From contig DF237427.1 in the NCBI GenBank assembly GCA_000708835.1, forward strand, positions 1 through 64,000: 64,000 nt of DNA, read 5' to 3'. This document shows positions 53,954 to 64,000 of this stretch, piece after piece. Position 1 is the stretch's first letter. The number at the start of each line of letters is the position of its first letter. The notes under the pieces were generated by a model. The model did no database searches. It was not told where the DNA came from and was given only the letters and a program-made list of their open reading frames with translations. This DNA comes from Klebsormidium nitens. Its lineage: Eukaryota; Streptophyta; Klebsormidiophyceae; Klebsormidiales; Klebsormidiaceae. The position numbers and the translations under genes were made by a program.

Positions 53954-56900
53954 CTAGTCAAGGCCGAGCCTCTTGAAGAGGTGCTCAAAGATGCCCTGTC
54001 CAGAGACCAACTCTTGGGCGACGAACCCAGCAATGGCGATCATAGCCAACCGGCCGTTGTTCAGCTCCTTGCTCTGCATGTCCTTCTTGGCCGCGGGGTC
54101 GGTGGGCAGGAGGCCGAGGGGGTCTGCGGAATTTGGAACAAGGGCTTGTCAGTCTCCGTCAAAGTGAAACCAAAGCGAAATTTATCGTCACATCGCCATG
54201 CCTATTCAAACCGACAGAGATAGTTTGTTGATGTGAAAGAAGCTCACTTTATCTGAAGGTCAATGGCAATTTGGACCAGTCAAGTCGACTTCCAAAATAT
54301 GAAACTGGGCACCAGAGTTGAGGTCCGGGACGGTGTGCGAAAGCGACGAGAGATAGACCCGTAATGTCCGTTCCTTCCATCACCCAATATGTATGTTCAG
54401 GTTCGAACCTTGAAAAGAAAGCAGGGTATGCAAGTCGGTCGATAAGATCACGTTGTAGCCGGTGTTAGACCAAATCAGGCAAGGTAGCGGAATCGAACAT
54501 GCCAGCTTACTAGTTTCGAATTTAAAAGGTGGGGCCCACAATTATGTCCATACCCCCAGGGGATGCAAACAACTCGAGGAGTTAACCCAGATTGCGTAGC
54601 TTGTAAAACCTCAGGGTCGTTAGAATCTGGACTGAGATACATTGCACTATGCCTCCCTCCAAAGTTCGTCGATTCATGAAAACGTACCACCTACCCTTTC
54701 GTCCATTCTGATTCTAAAAGTTTCTCCGTTTCGAATATGAGAAGTGGACAAATCCACCATACTCACCGAAGCCCAGGTTGCCGGGCTCATAATCCTCGCG
54801 GAGGGTGTTGAAGTTGGTGGAGTCGGGGGTGGCCCAGCCAAGGCCCACACGGTAAGACTCAGCAAGCGCAATGGCGAAGATCAGGGGCTCCCAGAAGATG
54901 GCGCCTTCGTTCTCGACCTGCTGGAAGTGGTAGATGGCGGGGCCTGCAAAAACGAGACTTTCAACCAGAGTTAGAATACTTGCACCGGAGGTTCCGATTT
55001 TCTCAAGATGAAATCTGGATTTTGATTGGGTAAAGCCAGGAGAATATATGCAGTTGACCCTTGGCTAAAAATGATGGATAGAATTGCAGCATGTGTGCGA
55101 TGCTTTTTAGTTGACACCTCTGATATTAGGAATCTCAAGAATACCAAGGTCTTGAGGGGACCTGAGATCCACACAACCTGATCAATGTTCTGTATTCTGT
55201 TCAAAGAGTATTGAGTCTCTCGATTATGACTTCCTCAACAATGAAAAACGACAGAAGATTCGCACGAAACAGAATCAGTGTGCTCCAAAGCCGCAAAGCC
55301 CAAGACCATATCTGGAATCCCTAGAAGCAGAAACCCAAACATTGGTTTGTTGAAGAGCACCTTTGAAAAAGGGACCAAAACCAGAACCTTTTTGACCACT
55401 CACCAGTAACGTGGGGGAAGAAGCGGGCGGGGAAGTCCTCGACCTGCTCGCCGACAATGAAGCCAAGGGTGGCAAGCATGGCAACGCGGCCGTGGACAAT
55501 CTCAGACTCGCGCCACCTCTTGAGCTCCTTGACTGCAGAGTATTGCAGACTTTGGTTTAGTATGTGGGTTAGGGTTCGGCCAGGAAGAGCTACTGGCAGA
55601 AGTGGCACTTGATGAATTGCAATCCAGAGGGTAGATCTCTGCGACGAACGACTGGCCCAGAGTAAATTGTGAGGTCAGTTTCATGGCATAGGTTTGGTTA
55701 TTTACTGCAGGTCGGGGGTACTCCGGCTCAATACAGTGTTCAGTTGCTCTGAACACTGCCGGATGACCAAGTTGGTTGGAAAAATCTTTGGGGCAGTAGT
55801 GAGGAGTTGTCTTCCTATGTGCAGGGAAGTTTTCCTGAGCATAATCTCCTCGCGCTATTGAATTGAATCAGCTTGGAATAACCTGCGCAAGTGTTACTGC
55901 TCTTCTTTCTTGATGACGATCATACTGTGTAAATTTTGGGGTATCCAAATCTGTCTTAACTAATACGCTCTTCTGTCTCAACCTCGTATTGTATAAAGCT
56001 TGGGACATCCTCAATCTGCATTCCCTAGGTTTGCTTGCCTTAAGCTCTTGCAACCGGTTAATCACAAAGGCTTGGCAACTCCTCATATCGAGTCTACAAC
56101 CAGGTTGTACTGCAGGTATCGACCAGCACTATCTAAGATATAATGTACTTTGTCTTGACCACATTGGCAGACAGCCAGTCAAAGAACCGACCAGCGAACT
56201 TAAGCCTCTGAGCACGAGACCCCGTATTTTCATCCCATGCTTGAAGCAAGCCTCAAAAAGCCTGTACATCTGAAGACTAGACCGAGGGCGATCCAGGAAT
56301 GCAAGCATAAGAAGAAGAGGAACCACTTACTGGGGCGGGCGCTGGAGGCAGCGCGGGCGAGGAGGGTGGCAGGGTCCTGAAAGAGAATAAGTGACCACAA
56401 TAAGAAACCGAATGTGGACCGATTGCAATGCAGGGTTGTGTGAGTTACTTATGAGGATGAAAACCCTCACTAAGGTGCCAATGCAAAGCTTTACAACAGA
56501 ACATGGCTGCAGCATATGGCTCCACCACAGGGAGAGGAAATCAGATCCTTGATCAATGAGCGCTGCAGAGATGCTCCACAAAGAAAGCGCAGAGGGACAA
56601 GAGCATACTAACTATGCTTTCATCTGGGGAGTGCTCTCGAAATTCGTAGCAAACAAGAAACATCCAGGAGGAATGCAGATTATCTGAGGACTCGACAACC
56701 ACGTGGTCTCAAGAGTGAAGGTGGGACTTACAAAGATGTTGGGGAAGGGCAGGGTCACACCGGGCAGATCCTTGGCACTGGAAGAAAGAAAGAGACTTGT
56801 TCAGCTCAGTGCATTCATTTCAGGTGAACGAGATGCGGATGTCCATGTCTTAGCAGCACGTGACTGTGCTTTTGAAAAGTGGAAAGTGTCTTAAGACAAT

Positions 56901-57623
56901 CTGAGAGTGAGGCAAACAAGCTTTGTCTGTGAGCGCCGTTCTTCATCCTGGAAAACAGATCTCTTCATGAGACCCTAACTTGTGTCAGCTGCTGCTAAGT
57001 TCCAAGGATTCAAATCTCCCCACTGAAAGGCATCATTTCATTCCAGTGATGGCCGACAACTCAGGTGACTTTATTCTTACACACAACTGTCCGAAATACA
57101 TTGAGCATCTGAGCTGCAGGCCTGGAGTGAGTGTCTGTCTACCTACATTTTCACCTAAGGATGTCCCAGGATCACTTGATTCTGCAACTTATGTGCTATT
57201 CACTGATCCAACTCGCCCTGACCGCACATATCAGCCAAATCAGTCACAGAATGCATAGCGCAGCACCAGGGACACCTTATAAAAAGAGAGGACTGAACAA
57301 GCAAATCTGCTCACTACAGCTTCAGATCTAGATCTCGAAGGTCCAGATACTGACAGTAAGACACATTGCCGCAGTTTAGGGAAACAAAGTTACATTGCTG
57401 CACTCAAGACCAGGCATTCGGAGGTATCATTTGTGCTTGGAAGATAAAAAACTCACTACTTCAGCACATCAGGGGGCGTGACCGTGGCATCGGGGGCCGC
57501 CGGGTCATCAGCAACCGCGCGGATGGGAGCGAAGGTCCTGCTGGAGGGAGCAGCAGTCCTGGAGGCCGTGAAGAGAGAGGCGCCAGAGAGGCGGGCCACA
57601 GAGGCGAGGGCGGAGGAAGCCAT
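53954..57623 (-). CDS. LHCSR: LHCSR (LI818-type) chlorophyll a/b-binding protein
   Basis: Thylakoid antenna-family protein that dissipates excess light energy (non-photochemical quenching) in algae and mosses. Exons: 57457-57623, 56732-56777, 56331-56376, 55404-55532, 54767-54943, 53954-54123; 735 nt, 244 aa. Residues 1 to about 38 are a Ser/Ala/Arg-rich plastid transit peptide. The mature start contains [20 protein letters not shown], diagnostic of LHCSR. Helix 1 carries E97, H100 and R102 ([12 protein letters not shown]), the middle helix starts at FWEP (E148), and helix 3 carries E208, N211 and R213 (ELNNGRLAM); these are the usual chlorophyll-binding and salt-bridge residues. [11 protein letters not shown] and DYEPGNLGF are also typical. 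The protein ends 10 residues after IFEHL... ([12 protein letters not shown]) and lacks the long acidic tail I recall for Chlamydomonas LHCSR3. Two very short 46-nt exons are present. An inverted repeat with two TACGTA cores lies just upstream. Confidence 0.93.
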
Positions 57624-57790
57624 GGCTGCTAATGCTTGCGAGGTTGCTTCCAGTTACAATGCAATGCAAGGTTTCAGATTGTGACTGACTTTGTCTGCTC
57701 AACTTGAGATCTGATCTAAGTTTCGACAAGACAAAGCTGAACCTTGGCTTATCTTCCAGATCTAGCTAGATTCAGAGCAAGTTGCTGATA

Positions 57791-57858
57791 TTTGGTACGT
57801 ACCAGGCGGACAAGTTGTGGGGGATCACTGGAGAGACTCCGGCCTGGTACGTACCAAA
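57791..57858. promoter_or_regulatory. 17-bp inverted repeat with twin TACGTA cores
   Basis: TTTGGTACGTACCAGGC at 57791-57807 is the exact reverse complement of GCCTGGTACGTACCAAA at 57842-57858, with 34 bp between. Each arm also contains the palindrome TGGTACGTACCA. TACGTA is an A-box-type ACGT core bound by plant bZIP factors. The element lies 168-235 bp upstream of the LHCSR start codon, so it is a good candidate for light or stress control. Factor identity is inference. Confidence 0.55.
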
Positions 57859-60113
57859 AGCAGTTGACTGAGCTAGGGCAGTAAAGATGCTAGGCTGTGG
57901 ATCTGTGGAAACGGAGGGCTGAGCACAAGCCGGAACATCGCACCTGACGCCCTGACGGTTGGCCGCCACTTTTTGGAATGTTTCTCTTCAGAAGACGGAC
58001 CTTTTTGCACCTCCCCGTGGGTCCCCAACCAATGCATGCGCCTAATTTCAGCCAAACTGCTTTCTACAGGCGACGCGTGTCCTTGATTCAAGAACAGGGC
58101 CCTCCGTGAGCCACGATGCTGGCTTTCAGCCGTCCGATGAGGTTCAGATTTCTCCTCTTGTCCTGGAACTGAATATTATCGGGGGCAAGTTGACCAATCA
58201 AACTGCTTTGTTCACTTTATGTCGACGTGGTCTCTTCCACGGCTGCCATCTAGGATTCAAGAGATCAGCAACCATCTGATTTGGCGGAATCCCTTCTCCG
58301 ATCCGCGTGCCGCTGTGCAGCCAGGGTGGCAGTTCCGCCGGAATCCGCAATGTGGTTGCTCCTGACTTTCACAGTGACACGCACGTTCACTTCGTAAATT
58401 GTAAGCAAGACTGTAGCCTTTTGATCAGCTGTGGTTTTACAACCGTCTTCTTTGAGCTTCTTTGACCTTTCTCCAGCGCTGAGCTTTTATCAAATGTATC
58501 TTGGTAATCCACTGAGAATGTTGTATGAAACCACGAGTCTGTTCTGGGGCCACCATGTGACAATGGTGAACAAGAAAGATGCAGCTTTTCAATGCTGTGC
58601 GTACAAGCAGACACATGCAAGCTGCATTCGGCCAACTTCACTTCTCTCTGAGGCCAACTCCTGAGACTCCCGGCTTTATCGTAGGCCACACAGCTGCAAC
58701 ACCAATCGTCTTGTGGCGCAGTGCCAGAAAACGTGGAGCCAGACGGTGAGCGCCTATGGATCGATGGACAGGAGGGGGTAAAGCAATGCTCTAATAAGCT
58801 CTTTCCAAGCATTCAAGGCTGGTTTTCATTTAAAGAGCTTGCTGTCGGTCAATCTGGAAGCCTGAATTCTCGGTCAATCTGAAAGCTTTAATTCCTTCGA
58901 AGATTGACTGCACAGGGTTTTCAGTTTCTGAAGTGCACTGGTTCTCCTTGATCAGCATTGATCGGCTCAAAGCCAAACAGGTTCAGCGGCCCCTTGTGCG
59001 GCCCTCAGAAGAGCTCATCGTGGGAATTGGAAGAAAACTTTCTCTGAATCTCAGCCAGCTTATGCCCGTTTTAGAGGAAGAAGTCATCCAGCTTCTGAAC
59101 CTTTCTTCAATGATGAGCGAGCGGGCACTTGCACATGTGCTATCAGACTTCTGCTTGTGCCAGACTGAAAAGCTCCATAACTTATGCTGGTGCTGGAAGT
59201 GGAAAGCTTCATTGCACCTGGTTACCTATACAGGAGGGTCCTAAATTGGACATGTAGACTGAGGACGAGTTCGATCGATTCTTGCATTGGAAGGGACTAA
59301 GGGATACCTTCACTCGAAGCCGCTTCTGTATACACCAGATTGCGATGAAGCGCAGCCAGCAAAGACAAGATGGCCTGGCTCAACCATTCAGCGATCGTTT
59401 CAATTGGTTGAACAGTAGCTGCCCTTCACAAAGTCCCCAAGAGCCAACGCCCCATCATTTCAAAGGATTTGACCCTTTGAGATGGTTCTCTTACCAGGCA
59501 CTTGCAGTTGTCATTCAATATTCCATCAGTTGGAGACTTGAACGGGTTTTATCAACTTGAAAGTCCAAGATGCATGCTCTTTCTCACCTCTTACTTCAAA
59601 TTCCCTGCAGGCTGTCAACCGTAAGTCCTCTGCAAGCTTCGCAAGGCAGTGCGGTAACCCCGACAGTAAGGCCCAGAGTTTCCATTCTCTTGCGCTCAAT
59701 AATAAAGCGATCAGTCCCAGTTTTGTGCTTTTGCATACGGGCGTCTGTTGTTAGTGAAATCGTTGAACCCCTCGCTGATGACTATTTGTAATCGAACCAC
59801 TGGGGCACAAACTCAGTTGGTGCAGAACGGTTTGTCTCAATGAGTTGTAATTGACACAAATGCCGCACTGTCCTTGGCAGGACTGGTCTCTAGACTAGTT
59901 GTAAAAGCTCAATTATATATAGCATTCAGGCGGGTGTGGCTAGTGAGGGGGTTTCGCGTGGGCAGTGGTCTGGAGCAGGTAGGTGTTCGAATTTTTGTTT
60001 TGGGTGTTCGATGCAGTCTGGTTTGCGATTAGGCTTCCTTTGATTGATGCTTACTATATGACTGATCAGTGAAGATAATTCAATCTAGTAAGTTTTTGCA
60101 GGGAGCACGAGCC
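57859..60113. other. Intergenic between divergent genes
   Basis: About 2.3 kb separates LHCSR (minus) from the NTF2-like gene (plus). No coding sequence is supported; a 141-codon minus-strand frame at 58387-58812 has no motif. The right end (about 60080-60110) has TTTTTGCAG 12 bp before the next start codon, which suggests a 5'-UTR intron of the plus-strand gene. Confidence 0.45.
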
Positions 60114-61679
60114 ATGGATTCCGAGACTGCGGATCTTCGGGCGTACATCCAGAACGGAATCAGCAACGTGTGGTACACAAGCAGCGAGGATGCCATCATT
60201 CCCGGTGGAATGTTCATCCGCGCCTCAGGAAACCCTCTCAAGATGGAGGTGGGAACTCTTAAGAAGAGCGAAAATGTCTTGCTGGTTGGGGAATGCTTGA
60301 GGCCCAGTCGCAATTCCTTTTAGATCGTCGTACCTCCTTGAGTGTTCATTCTCATTTTATTCACAACCTCTTACTTTTGTAGTCCCCCAGCCCCGTGCTG
60401 ATGTAGTTTCAACCTCTCACTGACTGCTAAGACTGTTGCCTAAGTCAAGGCTGTGATCTCGCGCCGGCTGACCGTGCATCCTCACACCTGGATTCTGAAC
60501 CGAAAGCCTCCCTAGCACCGTGCACTTTCTGAAACGCTCAGAGAGACTAAGCTTTCTAAGGGTAATACTGATGTACAAAAGGCTACAGTGTCCACTTCTT
60601 CAAATTGCCAGGTGTCAAGATTTCGCTCGATCTGGAATAACAGGGACGAGTTGGATCTCGTACATTCAACCATTGCAGCTCTTTTTGGTAGTCACTCCAA
60701 GCCCAGTTCACATGAGTCCAAGTTCGAGGCAGAGGCATGCTTGCCGATCAGACCAAGCAACCAATCACAAAACTTGTCCCTACCCTATATTCACCAGAGT
60801 GACTTGGAACACCAAACCACTGGCCATGAGCGAACTTGCACGGACCGGCTACTTTCTTACCTCCTATGAATCGGTCCGTGATTCTCAGCTCTTCGAAATA
60901 CAGGGGCTGGCAGCGTTCGTCGAAGAAAACGACGAGCTCTTCGAAGAGAAAGTCCTGGACATTGAGAAGTTAGAGGTAGGTCCGTATCTGATCGAAGTTC
61001 TCGAAGCTAGCAAGCCGAGGGGATCAGTCAGAATGCTCCAGTCGAAAGCCACTCGTGATCTGGAGTTCACCTGAACAGTGTCACTGCCCGGATGCAAAAC
61101 GAGTCAGACAAGCGTGTGAAGGAGTTAGGCCTTCGATTCAGGTAAAGTAAGCTTCAAGTAAAGTAAGCCAAGCAACCTGGGACGGGTGGGGCTACTTTGG
61201 GGGTTAGGGTGGGTTCGGGTGCGGAGCGGGTCATTTTGAGGGTTAGGTTTTCAGTGTTAGGCTGGGAGCTTACTCTACTTAAAATGAAGAGACATTAGAA
61301 GGAGGACCACCGCTTCTAGAAAAGAAGCCTCGAGGAAGTAATTTCTCGGAAATAACAGGACTGAAATAGTAGTTGCGCTTAAGTTGACGACTTGCTTGTT
61401 TGCCACTTTGATGAACTGCAGGCAATCTTCTTCAGTGTGGAAGCGGTTCTCGTGTTCTAACAAATGCAAAGTGTTGGAACTCCCTGAAGCTCCGTGTTCT
61501 TGGTGCAGATCCGGGGTGACGTGGCATGGACGGTATTGAAGATGTACCAGGACTTTTCGTATCGTGGCACTCGTCACAAGGACACATTCAGGTACACCGT
61601 GATCCTTGAGAGAAAGCCACTTGAGAGATGGAGGGTTGCTCACATGCATCGAAGCTCACCTTTAAAGGAGGCGCCTTGA
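60114..61679 (+). CDS. NTF2-like (SnoaL-like) small protein, 3 exons
   Basis: Exons 60114-60248, 60904-60975 and 61509-61679, all phase 0, give 378 nt and 125 aa. The fold family forms small cone-shaped alpha+beta domains that bind a ligand or act as dimerisation modules; a specific reaction cannot be named. Visible family features are an N-terminal helix (LRAYIQNGISNVWYTSSEDA), a conserved GNPL turn, the acidic strand LDIEKLEIRGDVAW, then FSYRGTRHKD, and the closing strand RWRVAHMHRSSP, which is the typical W.V.H.HRS ending of this group. No signal or transit peptide is seen, so a cytosolic or nuclear place is likely. The start is the first Met in frame after a TTTTTGCAG site. Exon 2 is only 72 nt; its acceptor (ATACAG) was chosen because it joins NPLKME to GLAAFVEEN in frame. 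Intron 2 carries a small mobile element at 61139-61281. Confidence 0.75.
61139..61281. mobile_element. MITE-like element B with telomere-like core
   Basis: AGGTAAAGTAAGCT with a second AAGTAAAGTAAGCC lies at the left end, and the reverse complement of the right end reads AAGTAGAGTAAGCT. The core (61179-61252) matches that of element A at 43094-43164 closely: GACGGGTGGGG, then GGTTAGGGTGGGTTCGGGTG and CGGAGCGGGT. It lies in intron 2 of the NTF2-like gene. The termini differ from those of element A, so these are two related families or a shared core with exchanged ends. Confidence 0.6.
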
Positions 61680-64000
61680 AGTGAAGCTCCAATATGCATG
61701 TGTATTATCAGTAAGTATCCATCGAGCTTACTTCTGAAGTCCTCTTTAGAAACTTCCGCTAGACAACGTGCCATCTAGGAGAGGAGATTGAGTGTGCACT
61801 GGTTAATGTTGTATCACGGGGTTTTGAACAAGCTTGAAAAACTTGGAACACAAAACGGACGGCATTGTCTAGAATCCATCAGAACCTAAAATTCCCTGTT
61901 TCGACGTAAGACTCAGCGGGGACACATGGTGTGCGACTCACTGGCAAGCTAGACTTGGATATAGCAAGCCTGCCAGTTTTAGTTGGCGGCCTGATCGACA
62001 TTCGGAAACACGAACGAAGCTTCGAAGCTGGTGGAACAAGAGGAATTTGGCTAGCTTTCAGAATCGATTTCAAAGTTACCAGCAGGATCACAAGCTGATC
62101 ACAAGCTGGCTGTTCGGTTGCTCTAAGGAATGATACGCGAACCATACACGCAAAGTGTACTATCAGTCTGACATGGGAGTGATTTCGACAATGAGTCGTT
62201 GACAGTAGGATCTGTTTCTAAAGACTTAAATTAGATATACTCGTGAGCTTTCATTGTGATTGAATAATGCGCAGCGCCAGGACATTGGCCGCAGCGCATG
62301 AGGCCCATCATTGCATCGTCGCACGTGCCCATATCAGACTTTCAAGGGCTCCCACTGCATGAAGACTCATGCCCATGGGCTGTACGAATGAAGTTTCTAC
62401 ACGGTTAACTATGTTTTTTCATAGATTCCGACAACCACGTTAGATTGCGCGCGCCGCGCATGGCCGGTCATAGAGGACCCTTGCAAGACATTCAATAGAG
62501 ACCGGACACGGCATGTACGTAGGATCACCACAGCTCTCGTGTAAATAAAGATAATTGAAACGGACGACATCGTGGCCTTCAATCTCAGCTACGCAATATT
62601 TAAAAGGCTACGGTCCCCGCTTGGTCTAGCTAGGCTATTACAACCATATATGCGGCGCAAACATGCAATCCTTGTCGACTCGGACTCTGTAACTGCATGA
62701 ATGTGGCCACGGGTATAGCTTTCACCGATGCGCCCGCGTCGAAGCCATGATGCACACTGCTACGACCGTACGTACTGCAATCAATCAATATGACTCTTAG
62801 AAATTAGCGATATATGATACTAATTAGATAGTGAATCGAGAAATGGAAACCTTTGGATGAATTGGAGTCCTCTGATTACGATTACGGTACTCGTTCTGTC
62901 CAGCCTGGCTGCTTGGCACACACTCATCGGTCCCAATGACAATTTAACATTGAATAACAATCTACTAATCTACACTCCAGACACTCCAGGCTTTCAGGCT
63001 TAAGAATAACGGGAGAATAACATTGAATAACAATTCACTAATCTACACTCCAGAACGTAACTCCAAGCCTGGTTTTCGTGGAGGTGGCTCAGTGGACTCA
63101 CGGTACCACGTGATTGTAGACTCACTGTAGGTATAGGAGATGTCAACATTCTGTTCACTTATGCTCTGACCTGTCGCTACGGTTCTAGTTTAACAGCATG
63201 GAGACCGCTTAGATCGTTACTATTACTACGGTACTATTAGTCAACGACACTGCACAGGCAAACCCGCTTCCCGGGCCATGCAAGCTGGAGCTAGCTGCCC
63301 AGTGCCCAACGATACATACATGTATGAGATGTTAACCATAGAGTTAACATTCTATCCTGTTTGGGTTGTTCTACCATATGGAGTTTTGTCCAGCTGCCGG
63401 CCCCATGGGTGCCCCTCGGTTTGGCTCGGTTTTGCCGGCTCCGTATATATATAGTCCGCTTTCATTGTTTCACACTGTGAATGGCAGAGCCTGAGAAGCA
63501 TCAAGCATGTCAAGACCAAGTCATGAAGTCATGCTTGAAATATCTCATCTTGTATTAACAGGTCGAGATAGCCTGTCACACCTCCTTTAGCATCACTATT
63601 CATATGTGACATGAATTGTGGATTGCACACTGACAGCATGGAAACGAGCATGTGTGAACCAGACATCATATAAAGATCTGGCATCCTCACTTATAGCTGG
63701 CAATGCAATCTTGAGATGGCAAAAGAAAAGCTCAACAAACTCAATTGGGCTTATGTTTTTGATCATATCGACTGTACAAAAATTGATCAAAATGAGCAGC
63801 TTAGTTCGTCTCAAACGGTTCTAGAAGTATCCCTTTATCTGATCAACATGAGAACGTGTCCCTAACCACTACAGCTGAACTAGGCTCGGATGCTGAGTCC
63901 TTCTAGCAACAACGGCTGCAATTATGATTTTGAAATTTCAACCAAGCAATCGAGAGAAAGAGGCATCCAGATCAAGGTGGATATTCAAGCAATGCTAACA
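61680..64000. other. Intergenic, no supported gene
   Basis: AT-rich sequence with short open frames only. A 68-codon plus frame at 63618-63824 ends the series and shows no motif. A 73-bp-offset duplication at 62945-63053 is listed separately. The right edge of the window may be upstream of another gene, but nothing shows it. Confidence 0.4.
62945..63053 (+). repeat. Tandem duplication, 73-bp step
   Basis: TAACATTGAATAACAA followed by CTAATCTACACTCCAG occurs at 62945-62980 and again at 63018-63053, with a few differences between the halves. It is non-coding. Confidence 0.65.

Noticed and set aside
54390-54410. GGTTCGAACC tRNA-like B-box
   Set aside because: No A-box, anticodon arm or acceptor stem could be formed on either strand; it lies inside an LHCSR intron.
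58387-58812. 141-codon minus-strand frame
   Set aside because: No motif and no link to either flanking gene.
60520-61074. Long plus-strand frame read as one exon of the NTF2-like gene
   Set aside because: Only the part from 60904 joins exon 1 in phase and matches the family; the upstream part would require an out-of-phase acceptor.

Overview
The window looks like nuclear DNA of a green-lineage eukaryote, most likely a streptophyte (charophyte) alga of the Klebsormidium type. The reasons are intron-rich genes with GT-AG introns of about 100-1500 bp, moderate to high GC in exons, a plant purple acid phosphatase of the PAP15/PAP23 kind, an LHCSR light-harvesting protein (found in green algae, charophytes and mosses, not in flowering plants), and plant-type AAACCCTAA boxes. 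The genus is an inference; 'green alga or early streptophyte' is firm.

Layout. 1-343: a frameshifted piece of a LINE-type ORF1, cut by the window edge. 2212-9417 (+): a 12-exon secreted purple acid phosphatase whose start region is duplicated 130 bp upstream. 11779-12219 (-): a small secreted, membrane-anchored Cys-rich protein with a twin CX3C pattern. 12.4-19.9 kb: mostly intergenic. 19887-48486 (-): one giant gene, reconstructed here as 31 exons and about 2700 aa of almost continuous coiled coil. 48.5-53.9 kb: intergenic. 53954-57623 (-): a six-exon LHCSR gene. 60114-61679 (+): a three-exon NTF2-like (SnoaL-like) small protein, head to head with LHCSR. 61.7-64 kb: intergenic. I found no rRNA, tRNA or CRISPR.

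All splice models were built by hand from GT-AG sites, reading phase and protein continuity. Coding lengths close in frame in every multi-exon gene (1830, 8103, 735 and 378 nt), which is good internal support, but no transcript was available.

The most unusual thing is the architecture of the coiled-coil gene. Most of its introns hold decayed partial copies of the neighbouring exon edge, often as tandem arrays of 3 to 7 units with a step mostly of 146-190 bp. Nearly every unit straddles a splice junction (intron end plus first part of the exon, or last part of the exon plus intron start). At least 40 such copies can be seen by eye. One copy, of the end of exon 9, still has usable splice sites and an open phase 0-0 frame and appears to have become exon 10. 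The start of the phosphatase gene shows the same kind of junction-spanning duplication. Two related non-autonomous elements with a telomere-like core sit in introns of two different genes.

The genes do not form an obvious pathway. They suggest phosphate scavenging in the secretory route or wall, photoprotection in the thylakoid, and a large cytoskeletal or structural coiled-coil protein.
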